Positions 1-8,496 of a stretch of DNA of 64,000 nucleotides are shown here, in pieces (the first letter of the stretch is position 1; every line of letters begins with the position of its first letter). A program made the position numbers and the translations under genes. The stretch is from NCBI RefSeq assembly GCF_023100805.1, contig NZ_CP095855.1, positions 1,488,001 to 1,552,000 of the forward strand. Reading direction: 5' to 3'. The DNA is from Chitinophaga filiformis. Lineage in GTDB: Bacteria; Bacteroidota; Bacteroidia; Chitinophagales; Chitinophagaceae. Under the pieces are notes generated by a model. The model did not search any database, was not told the DNA's origin, and saw nothing but the letters and a program-made list of their open reading frames with translations.

Positions 1-2
1 AT

Positions 3-1862
3 AATGTCAATGATCTGAAGGTGGTAACGATCACTGCCGGAAGTTTTGAAGCAAGTGATGAAGGGAAGACCACCGTACTGAAACCCCTTGACATCGTGAC
101 CACTGCCGGCGCAGGCGCTGATATCGTGAATGCACTGAAAACCTTACCTGGTACACAGCAGACGAACGACAGGGAAGGGTTGTTCGTACGTGGAGGTACC
201 GGCTACGAAACACAGACCTACATAGACGGTATGATGGTGCGTAACCCGTTTTACTCCGGTCTCCCCGATCAACCCGGCCGCGGCCGTTTCTCTCCCTTCC
301 TGTTTAAAGGCACGACCTTCAGCAGCGGTGGATATTCTGCCCAGTATGGTCAGGGCCTGTCCTCTGCGCTGATCCTCGAATCGACCGATCTGCCTCAGCG
401 CTCTTCTTATTCCCTGGGCGCCTCTGTGATAGGAGTGAGTGGTGGACTGGAAGAATTGTCGAAAGATAAAAAAGGCTCCTATGGTCTTGAAGCTGATTAT
501 ACCAACCTGGGACCCTACCTGGATGTACTGAAGCCAAAGTATAAATTCAGTGCCAATCCCGAAATAATGGGCGCTTCCGCCAATTTCCGGAGAAAGACTT
601 CAAAAACTGGTATGCTTAAGTTCTATGGATACGGTAACAGGACCCATATGGGTACTATCCGTCCCAGCCTGGAGCATCCGGGTTATGATGAGCAGTTTGA
701 ATTGAGGAACCATAATATCTATACCAACCTGACATACAAAGAAAGCCTGGGCAATGATTGGAAGTTCAATGCGGGCCTCTCTTACAGCGTGAATGTTGAT
801 AAGATTGACCTGGACACACTGAATAAGAGTGAGCCTGCCAAAGTAAAGAACCAGTCAGAACTGGCACAGGTAAAAGCCATGCTGACAAAAGGCCTGGGAC
901 AATATTCCCTGCTGCGTTTCGGAGGAGAATATCAGTATGCAGTGGAAAAGTCTGCCTTTAATAACTGGCCGGCCAACTATGCCGACAACTATGCTGCCGG
1001 TTTCGTGGAAGGTGATATTTATGTTACGCCACGATTGGTAGGCCGCTTTGGTGGCAGAATGGAATACTCTTCCAGACTGGATAAAGCAAATGTGGCGCCC
1101 CGTGTATCGTTGGCTTATAAACTGACAGGCTTAAGCCAGGTATCTCTCGCTTACGGCGATTTTTATCAGAAGCCGGAACAGCAATACCTCCGTTTCAAAC
1201 CTGATCTGGGTTACATGAAGGCAACACATTACATCGCTACTTATCAGTGGGTGGCTAAGCACTACACATTAAGAGTGGAGGCCTTTTACAAGAAATATCA
1301 TGACCTGGTTAAAACCAGTCCCGATACTACCACTTCGGGCACAGGCTACGCCAAAGGTATTGAGTTGTTCTGGCGCGACCGCAAAACGATCAGAAACACC
1401 GATTACTGGATCTCTTATTCTTACCTGGATACAAAGCGTAACTACCTGAACTATCCTTTCGAGGTGCAGCCTGATTTCGCGGCAAAGCATACTTTCAGCG
1501 TGGTATATAAATACAATATCCCGGCTATATCCACCAATTTAGGTATTACATATACTTTCTCAACAGGAAGACCATATTACAACCCGAATCTGCCGGATAG
1601 CAAGTTTATGTCTGAAAAAACCATGACCTATAATTCCATCGGATTAAGCGCCAGTTACCTGACTTCCATCCGCAAAGCATTTACCATATTTGTACTGTCA
1701 GTGTCCAATGCACCGAACTTCAGACAGGTATATGGTTACCGCTATTCATCAGATAAATTGCGGAGGCAGGAAATCGTGCCTAATATTCCCCGGTTCATTT
1801 ACCTCGGTATGTTCATGAACTTCGGAATAGACAGAAGGCAGGATGTGATCAATAATCTATAG
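3..1862 (+). CDS. TonB-dependent outer-membrane receptor, 5' end outside window
   Basis: The reading frame is open from the first bases of the window, so the true start and any signal peptide or carboxypeptidase-like N-terminal domain lie upstream. The visible part begins in a plug domain (VRGG and YIDGM motifs about 60-80 residues in) and continues as a long stretch of alternating aromatic strands typical of a 22-strand outer-membrane barrel, ending in an aromatic-rich segment. Such proteins import bulky ligands using TonB energy; the ligand cannot be told. No SusD-like partner follows. The next gene starts 53 bp downstream with no terminator between, so the two are probably cotranscribed. 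Confidence 0.9.
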   Translation, partial: NVNDLKVVTITAGSFEASDEGKTTVLKPLDIVTTAGAGADIVNALKTLPGTQQTNDREGLFVRGGTGYETQTYIDGMMVRNPFYSGLPDQPGRGRFSPFLFKGTTFSSGGYSAQYGQGLSSALILESTDLPQRSSYSLGASVIGVSGGLEELSKDKKGSYGLEADYTNLGPYLDVLKPKYKFSANPEIMGASANFRRKTSKTGMLKFYGYGNRTHMGTIRPSLEHPGYDEQFELRNHNIYTNLTYKESLGNDWKFNAGLSYSVNVDKIDLDTLNKSEPAKVKNQSELAQVKAMLTKGLGQYSLLRFGGEYQYAVEKSAFNNWPANYADNYAAGFVEGDIYVTPRLVGRFGGRMEYSSRLDKANVAPRVSLAYKLTGLSQVSLAYGDFYQKPEQQYLRFKPDLGYMKATHYIATYQWVAKHYTLRVEAFYKKYHDLVKTSPDTTTSGTGYAKGIELFWRDRKTIRNTDYWISYSYLDTKRNYLNYPFEVQPDFAAKHTFSVVYKYNIPAISTNLGITYTFSTGRPYYNPNLPDSKFMSEKTMTYNSIGLSASYLTSIRKAFTIFVLSVSNAPNFRQVYGYRYSSDKLRRQEIVPNIPRFIYLGMFMNFGIDRRQDVINNL

Positions 1863-1915
1863 CCCATTCTAAAACCGTTATTATAAACTACAATTAACAC
1901 TTAAACACTTTTACA

Positions 1916-2563
1916 ATGAAGCGTATTTTGTTTTCCATTTGTCTGTTCGTTGGACTTGCATCAGCATCTATGGCGCAGAGCGCCCAGTACGAGGGTGTTA
2001 TGGCAAAAAATGTTGCCATGCTGGATGACTCCACGAATTTTAACCCTGACAGATTACTCGAGATCGGTAACACTTTTGAGCGTATCGGTGCAGCAGAAAA
2101 AACACAGTGGTTGCCCTTTTATTATGCCAGTTATTGCTATGTAATGAGCGCATTCATGCAACGTGATAATGATAAAGTAGACGACCTGGCAGATAAGGCA
2201 GCAGTAAATATTGAGCAGGCGGAAGCAATCAGTCCTAAGAATGACGAGATAAACTGCATCAAGTCATTGATAGCGTCTTCCCGTATTCGTGTAGATCCAG
2301 CCAACAGAGGTATGAAATATGGCATGGAATCAGTCGAATTATTGACACAGGCTAACCAGATCAACCAGGAGAATCCGAGAGTGTATATGCTGCAGGGACA
2401 ATCTCTGTTCTATACACCGGAACAATTCGGTGGCAGTAAGACTGAAGCCAAAAAGAAATTCGAGATAGCGCTGCAAAAGTTCAGCACATTTAAGCCAGCC
2501 AGCAGTATAGCGCCTCATTGGGGAGAAGCATATACAAAAGGGCTGTTAGCGCAGATAAAATAA
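1916..2563 (+). CDS. Secreted TPR-like protein of unknown function
   Basis: This 215-residue protein opens with a clear Sec signal peptide (basic MKR, hydrophobic core, cut near SMAQ at about residue 21). The rest is helical and reads like degenerate tetratricopeptide repeats, including AEAISPKNDE and an FGGSKTEAKKKFEIALQKF block near the C-terminus. It is probably periplasmic. It lies 53 bp after the TonB receptor and is followed by a terminator, so it is likely an accessory protein of that transporter. That role is inferred from position only; I recognise no catalytic motif. Confidence 0.8.
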   Translation: MKRILFSICLFVGLASASMAQSAQYEGVMAKNVAMLDDSTNFNPDRLLEIGNTFERIGAAEKTQWLPFYYASYCYVMSAFMQRDNDKVDDLADKAAVNIEQAEAISPKNDEINCIKSLIASSRIRVDPANRGMKYGMESVELLTQANQINQENPRVYMLQGQSLFYTPEQFGGSKTEAKKKFEIALQKFSTFKPASSIAPHWGEAYTKGLLAQIK

Positions 2564-2587
2564 CAGACCGGAAATCAGGCATCCCGA

Positions 2588-2636
2588 GCCAGGAATTTAA
2601 CGCGGATTATCTTCCCGTTAATTCCTGGCTTTTCTC
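2588..2636 (+). terminator. Intrinsic terminator after the TonB/TPR pair
   Basis: An inverted repeat (GCCAGGAATTTAACG at 2588-2602 against CGTTAATTCCTGGC at 2616-2629, one bulged T) is followed directly by TTTTTCTC. It lies 25 bp after the stop of the TPR-like gene. Confidence 0.75.
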
Positions 2637-2743
2637 TGTCCATTCAGCTCACCTGCAATACGGTATCAGTTATTCGGGGTATCTTTAATGAGACGCGTTA
2701 ACAAATTAACCCTGTCATCTGTTAACCTTGAAAAGTAAATTCC

Positions 2744-3595
2744 ATGAAAACTGGTGGTGTGAACAAGCTGAGCGTGGCCTCCACTTCTGCACTGGTACTG
2801 ACCTATGTCAAAAGTTTGTACGAAGAAGGACTGGGAAGAGAATATCTTGCCCATATTGATTTCAGCCAGGTAAAGAACCTGGCAGATGAATTGAGCCGTA
2901 TTACTCCTTTATTCCGCGAAGCATTATTACTGAGAAAAAGAATGATCAGGTACCTGATCAAACAACTGATGGCGCAGCATCCCCGTCAGCAGGTGTGTAT
3001 CCTCGCGGCTGGCCTGGATCCTCTTGCCCTGCAGCTGACAGAATATTTCCCTGAGCAGCAGCTTGCAGGTATTTACGAGGTGGACAGCGCCAATATGCGG
3101 GAAAAGCAGGAGATATATGCAGCTATTGCTTTCCACGATGAAAGATTACATACGTTGCAGGCCGACATTAATAATACCCACCAGCTGATGAATACATTGA
3201 TTGATGCGGGATATGATCCGCAACAGCCGGCATTGATCATATTTGAGGGTATCATACATTATATCTCTGAAGAGCAGTTCCTGAGCATTATGCGGAACTT
3301 CTGCTCAAGAACGAAAACAAATGCAGTAATTATGGATTATATGGTCCATGCGGAAGGCTTGCCCCTCGGCTCCACCTCAAAGGCAGAAGAAATGCTGGAT
3401 ACTATGGAGAGTTATATAGGCAGCCGTTTGCAGCAGTTCAGCCGCAAAAAGATACAGAACCTGTTATCACTGCTGGACGCCGATCAGCTGGATATATATG
3501 ATATGCAGGCTGCTGAAAATGTGCTGAATGGCCAGAACAAGATCTACCGTGGAGAGCGGAAGGGTTTACTGGAGATTATTTCCTTTCATATCTAA
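2744..3595 (+). CDS. Class I SAM-dependent methyltransferase, leucine carboxyl methyltransferase-like
   Basis: The 283-residue protein matches the LCMT/polyketide O-methyltransferase-like family: an N-terminal helical cap, the SAM-binding motif I VCILAAGLDPLALQL (about residues 85-99), an acidic residue ending the second strand (YEVDSANMREKQ), and FEGIIHYISEEQ as the post-strand motif. It probably transfers a methyl group to a small-molecule hydroxyl or carboxyl; the substrate is unknown. It stands alone, between two terminators, with a TATCTTTA sequence upstream that is one base off the local -7 consensus. The ATG at 2744 is the first in frame. Confidence 0.8.
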   Translation: MKTGGVNKLSVASTSALVLTYVKSLYEEGLGREYLAHIDFSQVKNLADELSRITPLFREALLLRKRMIRYLIKQLMAQHPRQQVCILAAGLDPLALQLTEYFPEQQLAGIYEVDSANMREKQEIYAAIAFHDERLHTLQADINNTHQLMNTLIDAGYDPQQPALIIFEGIIHYISEEQFLSIMRNFCSRTKTNAVIMDYMVHAEGLPLGSTSKAEEMLDTMESYIGSRLQQFSRKKIQNLLSLLDADQLDIYDMQAAENVLNGQNKIYRGERKGLLEIISFHI

Positions 3596-3600
3596 ATCTG

Positions 3601-3654
3601 ATTGTAAAAAGAAAGGGAGTGCTGTGTGAACGGCACTCCCTTTCTTTTTACAAT
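3601..3654. terminator. Bidirectional terminator between methyltransferase and pdxA
   Basis: Perfect 22-bp arms at 3601-3622 and 3633-3654 surround a 10-nt loop. The arms carry A-rich and T-rich outer parts, so the hairpin works as an intrinsic terminator on both strands. It sits between two convergent genes. Confidence 0.9.
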
Positions 3655-3661
3655 TTATAAC

Positions 3662-4735
3662 TTAAGCTAACTTTTCTGAAACCAGTTCTATTTTCTTCAG
3701 AGGATTGCTGGTATTCTCTGCATATGTTTCTCTTTTTTCCAGGATGTCCAGGCAGGTAAAGATGGCCTGGCGGAAAGAGTCGGCATCTGCCAGGTTCTTA
3801 CCGGCAATGTCAAATGCGGTACCATGATCCGGAGAGGTGCGTACAATAGGGAGACCGGCTGTATAGTTGATGCCGCTGCCGGTAGCCAGCGATTTGAACG
3901 GGATCAGGCCCTGATCGTGGTACATGGCCAGCACACCGTCGAACTGGCTGTGCATATCACGGGCGAAAAATGCATCGGCACTGTAAGGGCCAAAAGCGAG
4001 AATGCCTGTATTTTTCGCCTGCTGGATAGCGGGGACGATCTCTTTGATCTCTTCCTGTCCTATCAGGCCATCGTCTCCGGCATGAGGGTTCAGGCCCAGC
4101 ACAGCAATCCGGGGTTTATCAATCCCAAAGTCCCTGATCAGGCTATCCCTCATCATCTGGAGCTTGGCAAGGATATTTTCCTTTGTCACGTATTTCGAAA
4201 TATCTGCCACCGGCACATGTTCGGTGAGCAGGCCCACCCGCATGTTTTCTGCTGTCATGAACATGAGCACGTCTTTCGCTTCGAAAGCATCCCGCAGGTA
4301 GGGAGTATGGCCGGTATAATTGAATTGCTCGCTCTGGATATTCTTTTTGTGGATAGGAGCGGTGATCAGGCCCTGGATATGGCCTTCTTTCAGGCACTCA
4401 ATGGCCGCTGCCAATGAACGGGCTGCATATTTACCACCTACTTCATTCAGAACGCCGGGGGTGATCTGTACTTCTTCCTCCCAGCAGTTGAAAACATTCA
4501 CCTGTTTGTGGTTCAGACGGGTGAAGTCTTTCAGGCTCTGGTAATTGAAGTTGTTTTCATTCATCAGCTTCCTGTAGAAGTTGATGGTTTTATTGGAAGC
4601 AAATATCACCGGCGTACAAAACTCCAGCATTCTGTTGTCTGCAAAGGTCTTGATGATGATCTCAGCGCCGATGCTGTTGATATCGCCGACAGTAATGCCG
4701 ATTACCGGTTTATTTGTGTGGGTGTTGCTACTCAT
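3662..4735 (-). CDS. pdxA: 4-hydroxythreonine-4-phosphate dehydrogenase PdxA
   Basis: PdxA oxidises 4-phosphohydroxy-L-threonine in the DXP-dependent pyridoxal 5'-phosphate pathway. Family marks are IGITVGDINSIGAEI near the N-terminus and the metal-binding regions TGHTPYLRD, LNPHAGDDGLIG and MYHDQGLIPFKSL. The frame extends to 4900, but the start at 4735 (MSSNTHTNK) is chosen because it gives the usual family N-terminus and because a TATATTTG promoter element lies between the two candidate starts. The protein is then 357 residues, normal for Bacteroidota. It is divergent from rsmA; in E. coli the two genes share an operon. Confidence 0.95.
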   Translation of the reverse strand: MSSNTHTNKPVIGITVGDINSIGAEIIIKTFADNRMLEFCTPVIFASNKTINFYRKLMNENNFNYQSLKDFTRLNHKQVNVFNCWEEEVQITPGVLNEVGGKYAARSLAAAIECLKEGHIQGLITAPIHKKNIQSEQFNYTGHTPYLRDAFEAKDVLMFMTAENMRVGLLTEHVPVADISKYVTKENILAKLQMMRDSLIRDFGIDKPRIAVLGLNPHAGDDGLIGQEEIKEIVPAIQQAKNTGILAFGPYSADAFFARDMHSQFDGVLAMYHDQGLIPFKSLATGSGINYTAGLPIVRTSPDHGTAFDIAGKNLADADSFRQAIFTCLDILEKRETYAENTSNPLKKIELVSEKLA

Positions 4736-4754
4736 GTGTATTGAGAATAATAGG

Positions 4755-4762
4755 CAAATATA
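4755..4762 (-). promoter_or_regulatory. pdxA promoter, -7 element
   Basis: TATATTTG on the minus strand matches the Bacteroidota consensus TAnnTTTG and ends 19 nt before the chosen pdxA ATG. No convincing -33 TTG is present at the usual spacing. Confidence 0.55.
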
Positions 4763-4804
4763 AGAATAATAGCCGGGAAGCTGTACAGGCAGTTCCCCGG
4801 TATC

Positions 4805-4837
4805 TTGCAGCATTGCGCCAAGTTTTCCGTAATTTTG
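4805..4837 (+). promoter_or_regulatory. rsmA promoter, close to the start codon
   Basis: TAATTTTG at 4830-4837 matches TAnnTTTG, with TTG at 4805-4807 and a 22-nt spacer. The ATG of rsmA is only 10 nt downstream, so the mRNA leader would be a few nucleotides long. Confidence 0.5.
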
Positions 4838-4847
4838 CGGGCTAATC

Positions 4848-5597
4848 ATGTATACACTCAAAAAATCGCTGGGGCAGCATTTCCTGAAAGATGAGAACAT
4901 CTGCAGGAAGATTGTGGACTCCTTACCTGTAATTCCTGGTCAGCAGATAGTAGAAGTAGGTCCGGGCGCGGGCGCTATTACCAAATATCTGCTGGAAATA
5001 CCTGATGTTCACTTCAAGGCAGTGGAACTGGATGCTGAAAAGGTGCAATACCTGGAAAAGACCTACCCTGCCATACAGGGAAAGATCATACATGAAAGCA
5101 TCCTGGATACGCCTGTGCCTTACGAAGGTCAGTTCACGGTGATCGGTAATTTCCCCTATAATATCTCTTCCCAGATCATGTTCCGCATCCTGGAATGGAA
5201 GCAGCAGGTGCCAACGGTAGTGGGTATGTTTCAGAAAGAAGTGGCACAGCGTATTGCGGCTACGAAAGGGAAGGAATATGGGATATTGAGTGTACTGATC
5301 CAGGCTTACTACAGGGTGGAATACCTGTTTGAGGTGCATGAGAACTGTTTTAATCCGCCTCCCAAGGTGAAGTCGGCAGTGATCAGGTTGCACCGGCTGG
5401 AGCAACCATATGATATCGCCAGCGACCGGAAATTCTTCGTACTGGTAAAAACAGCTTTTGGCCAGCGTCGGAAGCAGTTACGCAATCCGTTAAAGCCGCT
5501 GTTTGACAAGGAATATCTTCAGGACAGCATTTTTAATAAAAGGGCAGAAGAGCTGAGTATAGCAGATTTTGCAGCATTATCCCATAAGATGATATGA
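4848..5597 (+). CDS. rsmA: 16S rRNA (adenine1518-N6/adenine1519-N6)-dimethyltransferase RsmA (KsgA)
   Basis: RsmA dimethylates two adjacent adenines near the 3' end of 16S rRNA in late 30S assembly. The 249-residue protein shows the family N-terminus KKSLGQHFLKDENI, SAM motif I VEVGPGAGAITKYL (about residues 36-49), the catalytic NFPYNIS motif, and FNPPPKVKSAVIRL in the C-terminal part. Length is typical. The ATG at 4848 directly precedes the conserved N-terminus. The stop overlaps the next gene by 4 nt (ATGA), suggesting translational coupling. Confidence 0.96.
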   Translation: MYTLKKSLGQHFLKDENICRKIVDSLPVIPGQQIVEVGPGAGAITKYLLEIPDVHFKAVELDAEKVQYLEKTYPAIQGKIIHESILDTPVPYEGQFTVIGNFPYNISSQIMFRILEWKQQVPTVVGMFQKEVAQRIAATKGKEYGILSVLIQAYYRVEYLFEVHENCFNPPPKVKSAVIRLHRLEQPYDIASDRKFFVLVKTAFGQRRKQLRNPLKPLFDKEYLQDSIFNKRAEELSIADFAALSHKMI

Positions 5598-6523
5598 GCA
5601 GGAAAGTATTGATCACCGCGAAGGTGCACGATTATTTAATCAACAAACTGGAAGAAAAAGGATATGAAGTAAGCTACCGTCCATCCATCACATACGATGA
5701 GGTGGTGGCAGCCATCCCTGAATTCATGGGAATGATCGTCACTACCAGGATAAAGGTAGATAAAGGGCTGATAGACCGCGCTGGTCAGCTGCAGTGGATC
5801 GGCAGGCTGGGAAGTGGTATGGAGCTGATTGATGTGCCTTATGCAGAGAGTAAGGGCATTCACTGTGCCAGCAGTCCTGAGGGGAATTGTGATGCCGTGG
5901 GAGAACAGGCATTGGGCATGTTACTAAGCCTCATGAATAATATTCAGAAAAGTAACCTGGAGCTCCGGCAGGGTATCTGGGAACGGGATGGTAACCGGGG
6001 CTTTGAGCTGAACGGGCTGACGGTAGGTATCATTGGCTTTGGTAATACAGGTGGCGCCTTTGCCCGCAAGCTCAGAGGCTTTGACGTGGAGATCCTGGCG
6101 TATGATAAATATAAGACGGGTTTCAGTGACAACTATGTGCAGGAAGCAACAATGGACCAGCTGTTTGAAAAAGCAGATGTGGTAAGTGTACATCTGCCGC
6201 TCACAGCAGAAACGCACCACCTGGTCAATACCGCCTTCCTGCAGTCTTTTAAGAAACCGGTATGGTTCATTAACGCCGCCAGGGGAAAGATCGTTAATAC
6301 GGATGATATGTTGAATGCTCTTGAAGCGGAAACAATAAGAGGAGCCTGTCTCGACGTGCTGGAAAATGAAAAATTATCTACTTACAGCCCGGCGGAAAAA
6401 GAGCGCTTCGAAAAGCTCCTACATATGCCAAATGTGATCATTACCCCGCATATAGCAGGTTATTCCCATGAGGCCAGCGTAAAGATGGCCAGGATCGTAC
6501 TGGAGAAATTGCATGTGATCTAG
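5594..6523 (+). CDS. D-isomer-specific 2-hydroxyacid dehydrogenase (SerA-like)
   Basis: The 309-residue protein has the two-domain fold of NAD-dependent D-2-hydroxyacid dehydrogenases: substrate-binding segment LGSGMELID, Rossmann motif VGIIGFGNTGGAFARKL (about residues 143-159), the catalytic Arg in NAARGKIVN, and the catalytic His in TPHIAGYSHEA. It is shorter than full SerA and has no ACT domain, so it may be 3-phosphoglycerate dehydrogenase or a related 2-ketoacid reductase. It overlaps rsmA by 4 nt, so it is cotranscribed with it. Confidence 0.85.
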   Translation: MSRKVLITAKVHDYLINKLEEKGYEVSYRPSITYDEVVAAIPEFMGMIVTTRIKVDKGLIDRAGQLQWIGRLGSGMELIDVPYAESKGIHCASSPEGNCDAVGEQALGMLLSLMNNIQKSNLELRQGIWERDGNRGFELNGLTVGIIGFGNTGGAFARKLRGFDVEILAYDKYKTGFSDNYVQEATMDQLFEKADVVSVHLPLTAETHHLVNTAFLQSFKKPVWFINAARGKIVNTDDMLNALEAETIRGACLDVLENEKLSTYSPAEKERFEKLLHMPNVIITPHIAGYSHEASVKMARIVLEKLHVI

Positions 6524-6614
6524 GTGATTTTACATTTCAGCCTCTTCTATTATAAATACCGTAAATATGACAATATTTGTTAGGGGTATTTAAACAAGGT
6601 GATGTAAAAAATAT

Positions 6615-6622
6615 TATATTTG
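6615..6622 (+). promoter_or_regulatory. greA promoter, -7 element
   Basis: TATATTTG is a perfect TAnnTTTG match 76 nt upstream of the greA ATG. It places the transcription start just before the hairpin at 6639-6666. The -33 region has no clear TTG. Confidence 0.55.
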
Positions 6623-6638
6623 CGGTATACCAATTTTA

Positions 6639-6675
6639 CAACGCTTCTGTGCAAACGGGGGCGTTGATTTTTTTT
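6639..6675 (+). terminator. Attenuator-like hairpin in the greA leader
   Basis: A continuous 12-bp stem (6639-6650 with 6655-6666, three G-U pairs) is capped by the GNRA tetraloop GCAA (6651-6654) and followed after one A by eight T (6668-6675). It has all the parts of a strong intrinsic terminator, but lies downstream of a promoter element and 24 nt upstream of greA. It may therefore act on greA itself, or end transcripts from the 2-hydroxyacid dehydrogenase gene 115 nt upstream. Confidence 0.75.
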
Positions 6676-6698
6676 CTTTATTCTAAAACAATAACGTT

Positions 6699-7172
6699 AT
6701 GTCTGGTATAAACTACGTTACCAAAGAGACCCTGGACCAGATGCGGGAAGAGCTCAACTACCTCAAGACCAAAGGTCGCGCGGAGATTGCCAGAGCTATT
6801 GCAGAAGCGCGGGAAAAAGGTGACCTCAAAGAAAATGCTGAGTATGATGCCGCCAAAGAGGCGCAGGGAATGCATGAAGCAAGACTTGCCTCGCTGGAAA
6901 GTGCGATTGCAACGGCAAGAGTGGTGGAAGCTGATTCCATTGATACCTCCAAAGTCTCCATATTATGTAAGGTAACTATTACAAATATGGCTAATAAGAA
7001 GACGGTTACCTACCAGTTGGTTTCTGAAAAGGAAGCTGATCTGAAACTGAACAAGATCTCAGTGACCTCTCCTATCGGAAAAGGCCTGTTAGGCAAGACT
7101 GTAGGTGACATTGCAGACGTGCAGGCGCCAAACGGTAGTTTGAAATTTAAGATTGAGAATATTACAGTATAA
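6699..7172 (+). CDS. greA: Transcription elongation factor GreA
   Basis: GreA enters the secondary channel of RNA polymerase and stimulates cleavage of backtracked RNA. The 157-residue protein has an N-terminal coiled coil with the tip motif ARAIAEAREKGDLKENAEYDAAK (acidic tip residues in GDLKENAEYD, about residues 43-52), and a C-terminal FKBP-like domain with SPIGKGLLGKTVGD. Length and start are standard. It has its own promoter and an attenuator-like leader, and ends in a strong terminator. Confidence 0.96.
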   Translation: MSGINYVTKETLDQMREELNYLKTKGRAEIARAIAEAREKGDLKENAEYDAAKEAQGMHEARLASLESAIATARVVEADSIDTSKVSILCKVTITNMANKKTVTYQLVSEKEADLKLNKISVTSPIGKGLLGKTVGDIADVQAPNGSLKFKIENITV

Positions 7173-7192
7173 ACGTATAAGATCATTATATG

Positions 7193-7232
7193 AAAAGCCC
7201 GCCTTTGTTCGACAGGGGCGGGCTTTTTTTTA
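7193..7232 (+). terminator. greA terminator
   Basis: AAAAGCCCGCC (7193-7203) pairs with GGCGGGCTTTT (7217-7227) and is followed by a run of T. It starts 21 nt after the greA stop. Confidence 0.9.
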
Positions 7233-7261
7233 TACCTTTATGTGCATTAAAAATGAGGACC

Positions 7262-7657
7262 ATGACTGTTTTTACAAAGATCATCAAAGGTGAGATCCCC
7301 AGTTACAAAATAGCCGAAAACGATAGCTTTTATGCCTTCCTGGATATTTTCCCCTTGGTCAAAGGCCATACCCTTATCGTACCTAAAGTAGAAATAGATA
7401 AGTTTTTTGATGTAACCGACGATCTGCTGGGAGAGTGGTTATTGTTTGCAAAACCTATTGCAGAGTCCTTAGAGCGTCATTTCCCCTGCAATCGTGTAGG
7501 TGTAAGCGTTGTCGGTCTGGAAGTACCACATGCACATATGCATCTGATACCGATCAATACGGCTGACGACATGAACTTTTCACGCCCCAAGCTAAAGTTG
7601 TCGGAGGAAGAATTTAAAGCAATACAGCAGAAGATTACAGCTGACCTGGGACGTTGA
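7262..7657 (+). CDS. HIT family protein (histidine triad nucleotide hydrolase)
   Basis: This 131-residue protein is a HINT-type nucleotide hydrolase or transferase. It has the N-terminal TVFTKIIKGEIPSYKI block, FLDIFPLVKGHTLIVPK, and the catalytic triad VPHAHMHLIP near residue 90. The open frame starts at 7190, but that part overlaps the greA terminator. The ATG at 7262 gives the usual family N-terminus; a second ATG at 7253 is possible. The 3' end overlaps the convergent response regulator gene by 23 bp. Confidence 0.92.
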   Translation: MTVFTKIIKGEIPSYKIAENDSFYAFLDIFPLVKGHTLIVPKVEIDKFFDVTDDLLGEWLLFAKPIAESLERHFPCNRVGVSVVGLEVPHAHMHLIPINTADDMNFSRPKLKLSEEEFKAIQQKITADLGR

Positions 7658-8339
7658 AGCGGAAACCTACTCCATGAAGGGTTTCCAGTTTGATGGAGGG
7701 GTCTGAGCGGAAATGTTTTCTGAGTTTGGTAATGAATACGTCCATGCTGCGGCCAAGGAAGTAGTCATCTTTGCCCCATACATGAAATAATATTTCCTCC
7801 CTTTTCAGTGTCTTATTGGCATTATCGCAGAGATATTTCAGAAGGTCGGCTTCCTTTTGGGTAAGTGTACTGGAAACGTCTCCGTTCTTTTCACGGAGTA
7901 TGAGGTCATTGTAGTCAAAGGTCAGTTTGCCTATATTGTATTGCGTACGCTTTTCCGCTGCGCTGTTTGCAGTTTTACTCCTTTTCAGGAATACTTCAAT
8001 GCGCAGCAGGAGTTCCTGCATACTAAAAGGCTTGGTAATATAGTCGTCGGCGCCGGTTTTGAAACCTTTGATCTTATCCTCATCCAGCGCTTTCGAGGTC
8101 AGAAAGAGTATGGGAATGAAGTCATTTTTTCTACGGATCTGCTCTGCCAGTGTAAAGCCATCTTTTTTCGGCATAACAACATCCAGTAAACATATGTCAA
8201 AGGTCCGCGACTGGAACTGTTCCCAGGCCATTTGTCCGTCTGTGCTATGTACCACATCGTAGCCCGCTTCTTCTAATCGTTTCTTTGTTACCGCACCAAC
8301 ATTTTGATCATCTTCCACCAATAGGATTCTTGCTTTCAT
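7635..8339 (-). CDS. OmpR-family DNA-binding response regulator (orphan)
   Basis: The 234-residue protein has a receiver domain (acidic pocket EDD at 9-11, phosphoacceptor Asp53 in LLDVVMPKKDG, Thr and Lys in LFLTSKA and YITKPF) and a C-terminal winged-helix domain (about 133-234) with TLKREEILFHVWG and SMDVFITKLRKHF. It resembles the RprY-like regulators of Bacteroidota. No histidine kinase is adjacent, so its partner is elsewhere. Its coding end overlaps the HIT gene tail to tail by 23 bp, so each gene's transcript would run into the other. Confidence 0.92.
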   Translation of the reverse strand: MKARILLVEDDQNVGAVTKKRLEEAGYDVVHSTDGQMAWEQFQSRTFDICLLDVVMPKKDGFTLAEQIRRKNDFIPILFLTSKALDEDKIKGFKTGADDYITKPFSMQELLLRIEVFLKRSKTANSAAEKRTQYNIGKLTFDYNDLILREKNGDVSSTLTQKEADLLKYLCDNANKTLKREEILFHVWGKDDYFLGRSMDVFITKLRKHFRSDPSIKLETLHGVGFRFNVPGQL

Positions 8340-8496
8340 AGCTTGTGATGCTGATTATAAATACCATAGTTCATGGTGTAAAGCCCCAATTACCGTCTGG
8401 GAGCGTTTATGAAGATTTTAATTCAAAGTAAATACAATTTATCAACTTCTGGAAAAACGTCCGCCTTAAACCTGGAATTATCTGTCATAACAATGA

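Noticed and set aside
1-2563. A polysaccharide utilisation locus around the TonB receptor
   Set aside because: No SusD-like lipoprotein, glycoside hydrolase or sensor gene is adjacent in the visible sequence.
3824-4417. Plus-strand open frame of 197 codons inside pdxA
   Set aside because: It lies opposite conserved PdxA motifs and has a composition typical of a shadow frame.
4736-4900. N-terminal extension of PdxA to 4900
   Set aside because: It would overlap the divergent rsmA start and promoter, and has no similarity to PdxA N-termini.
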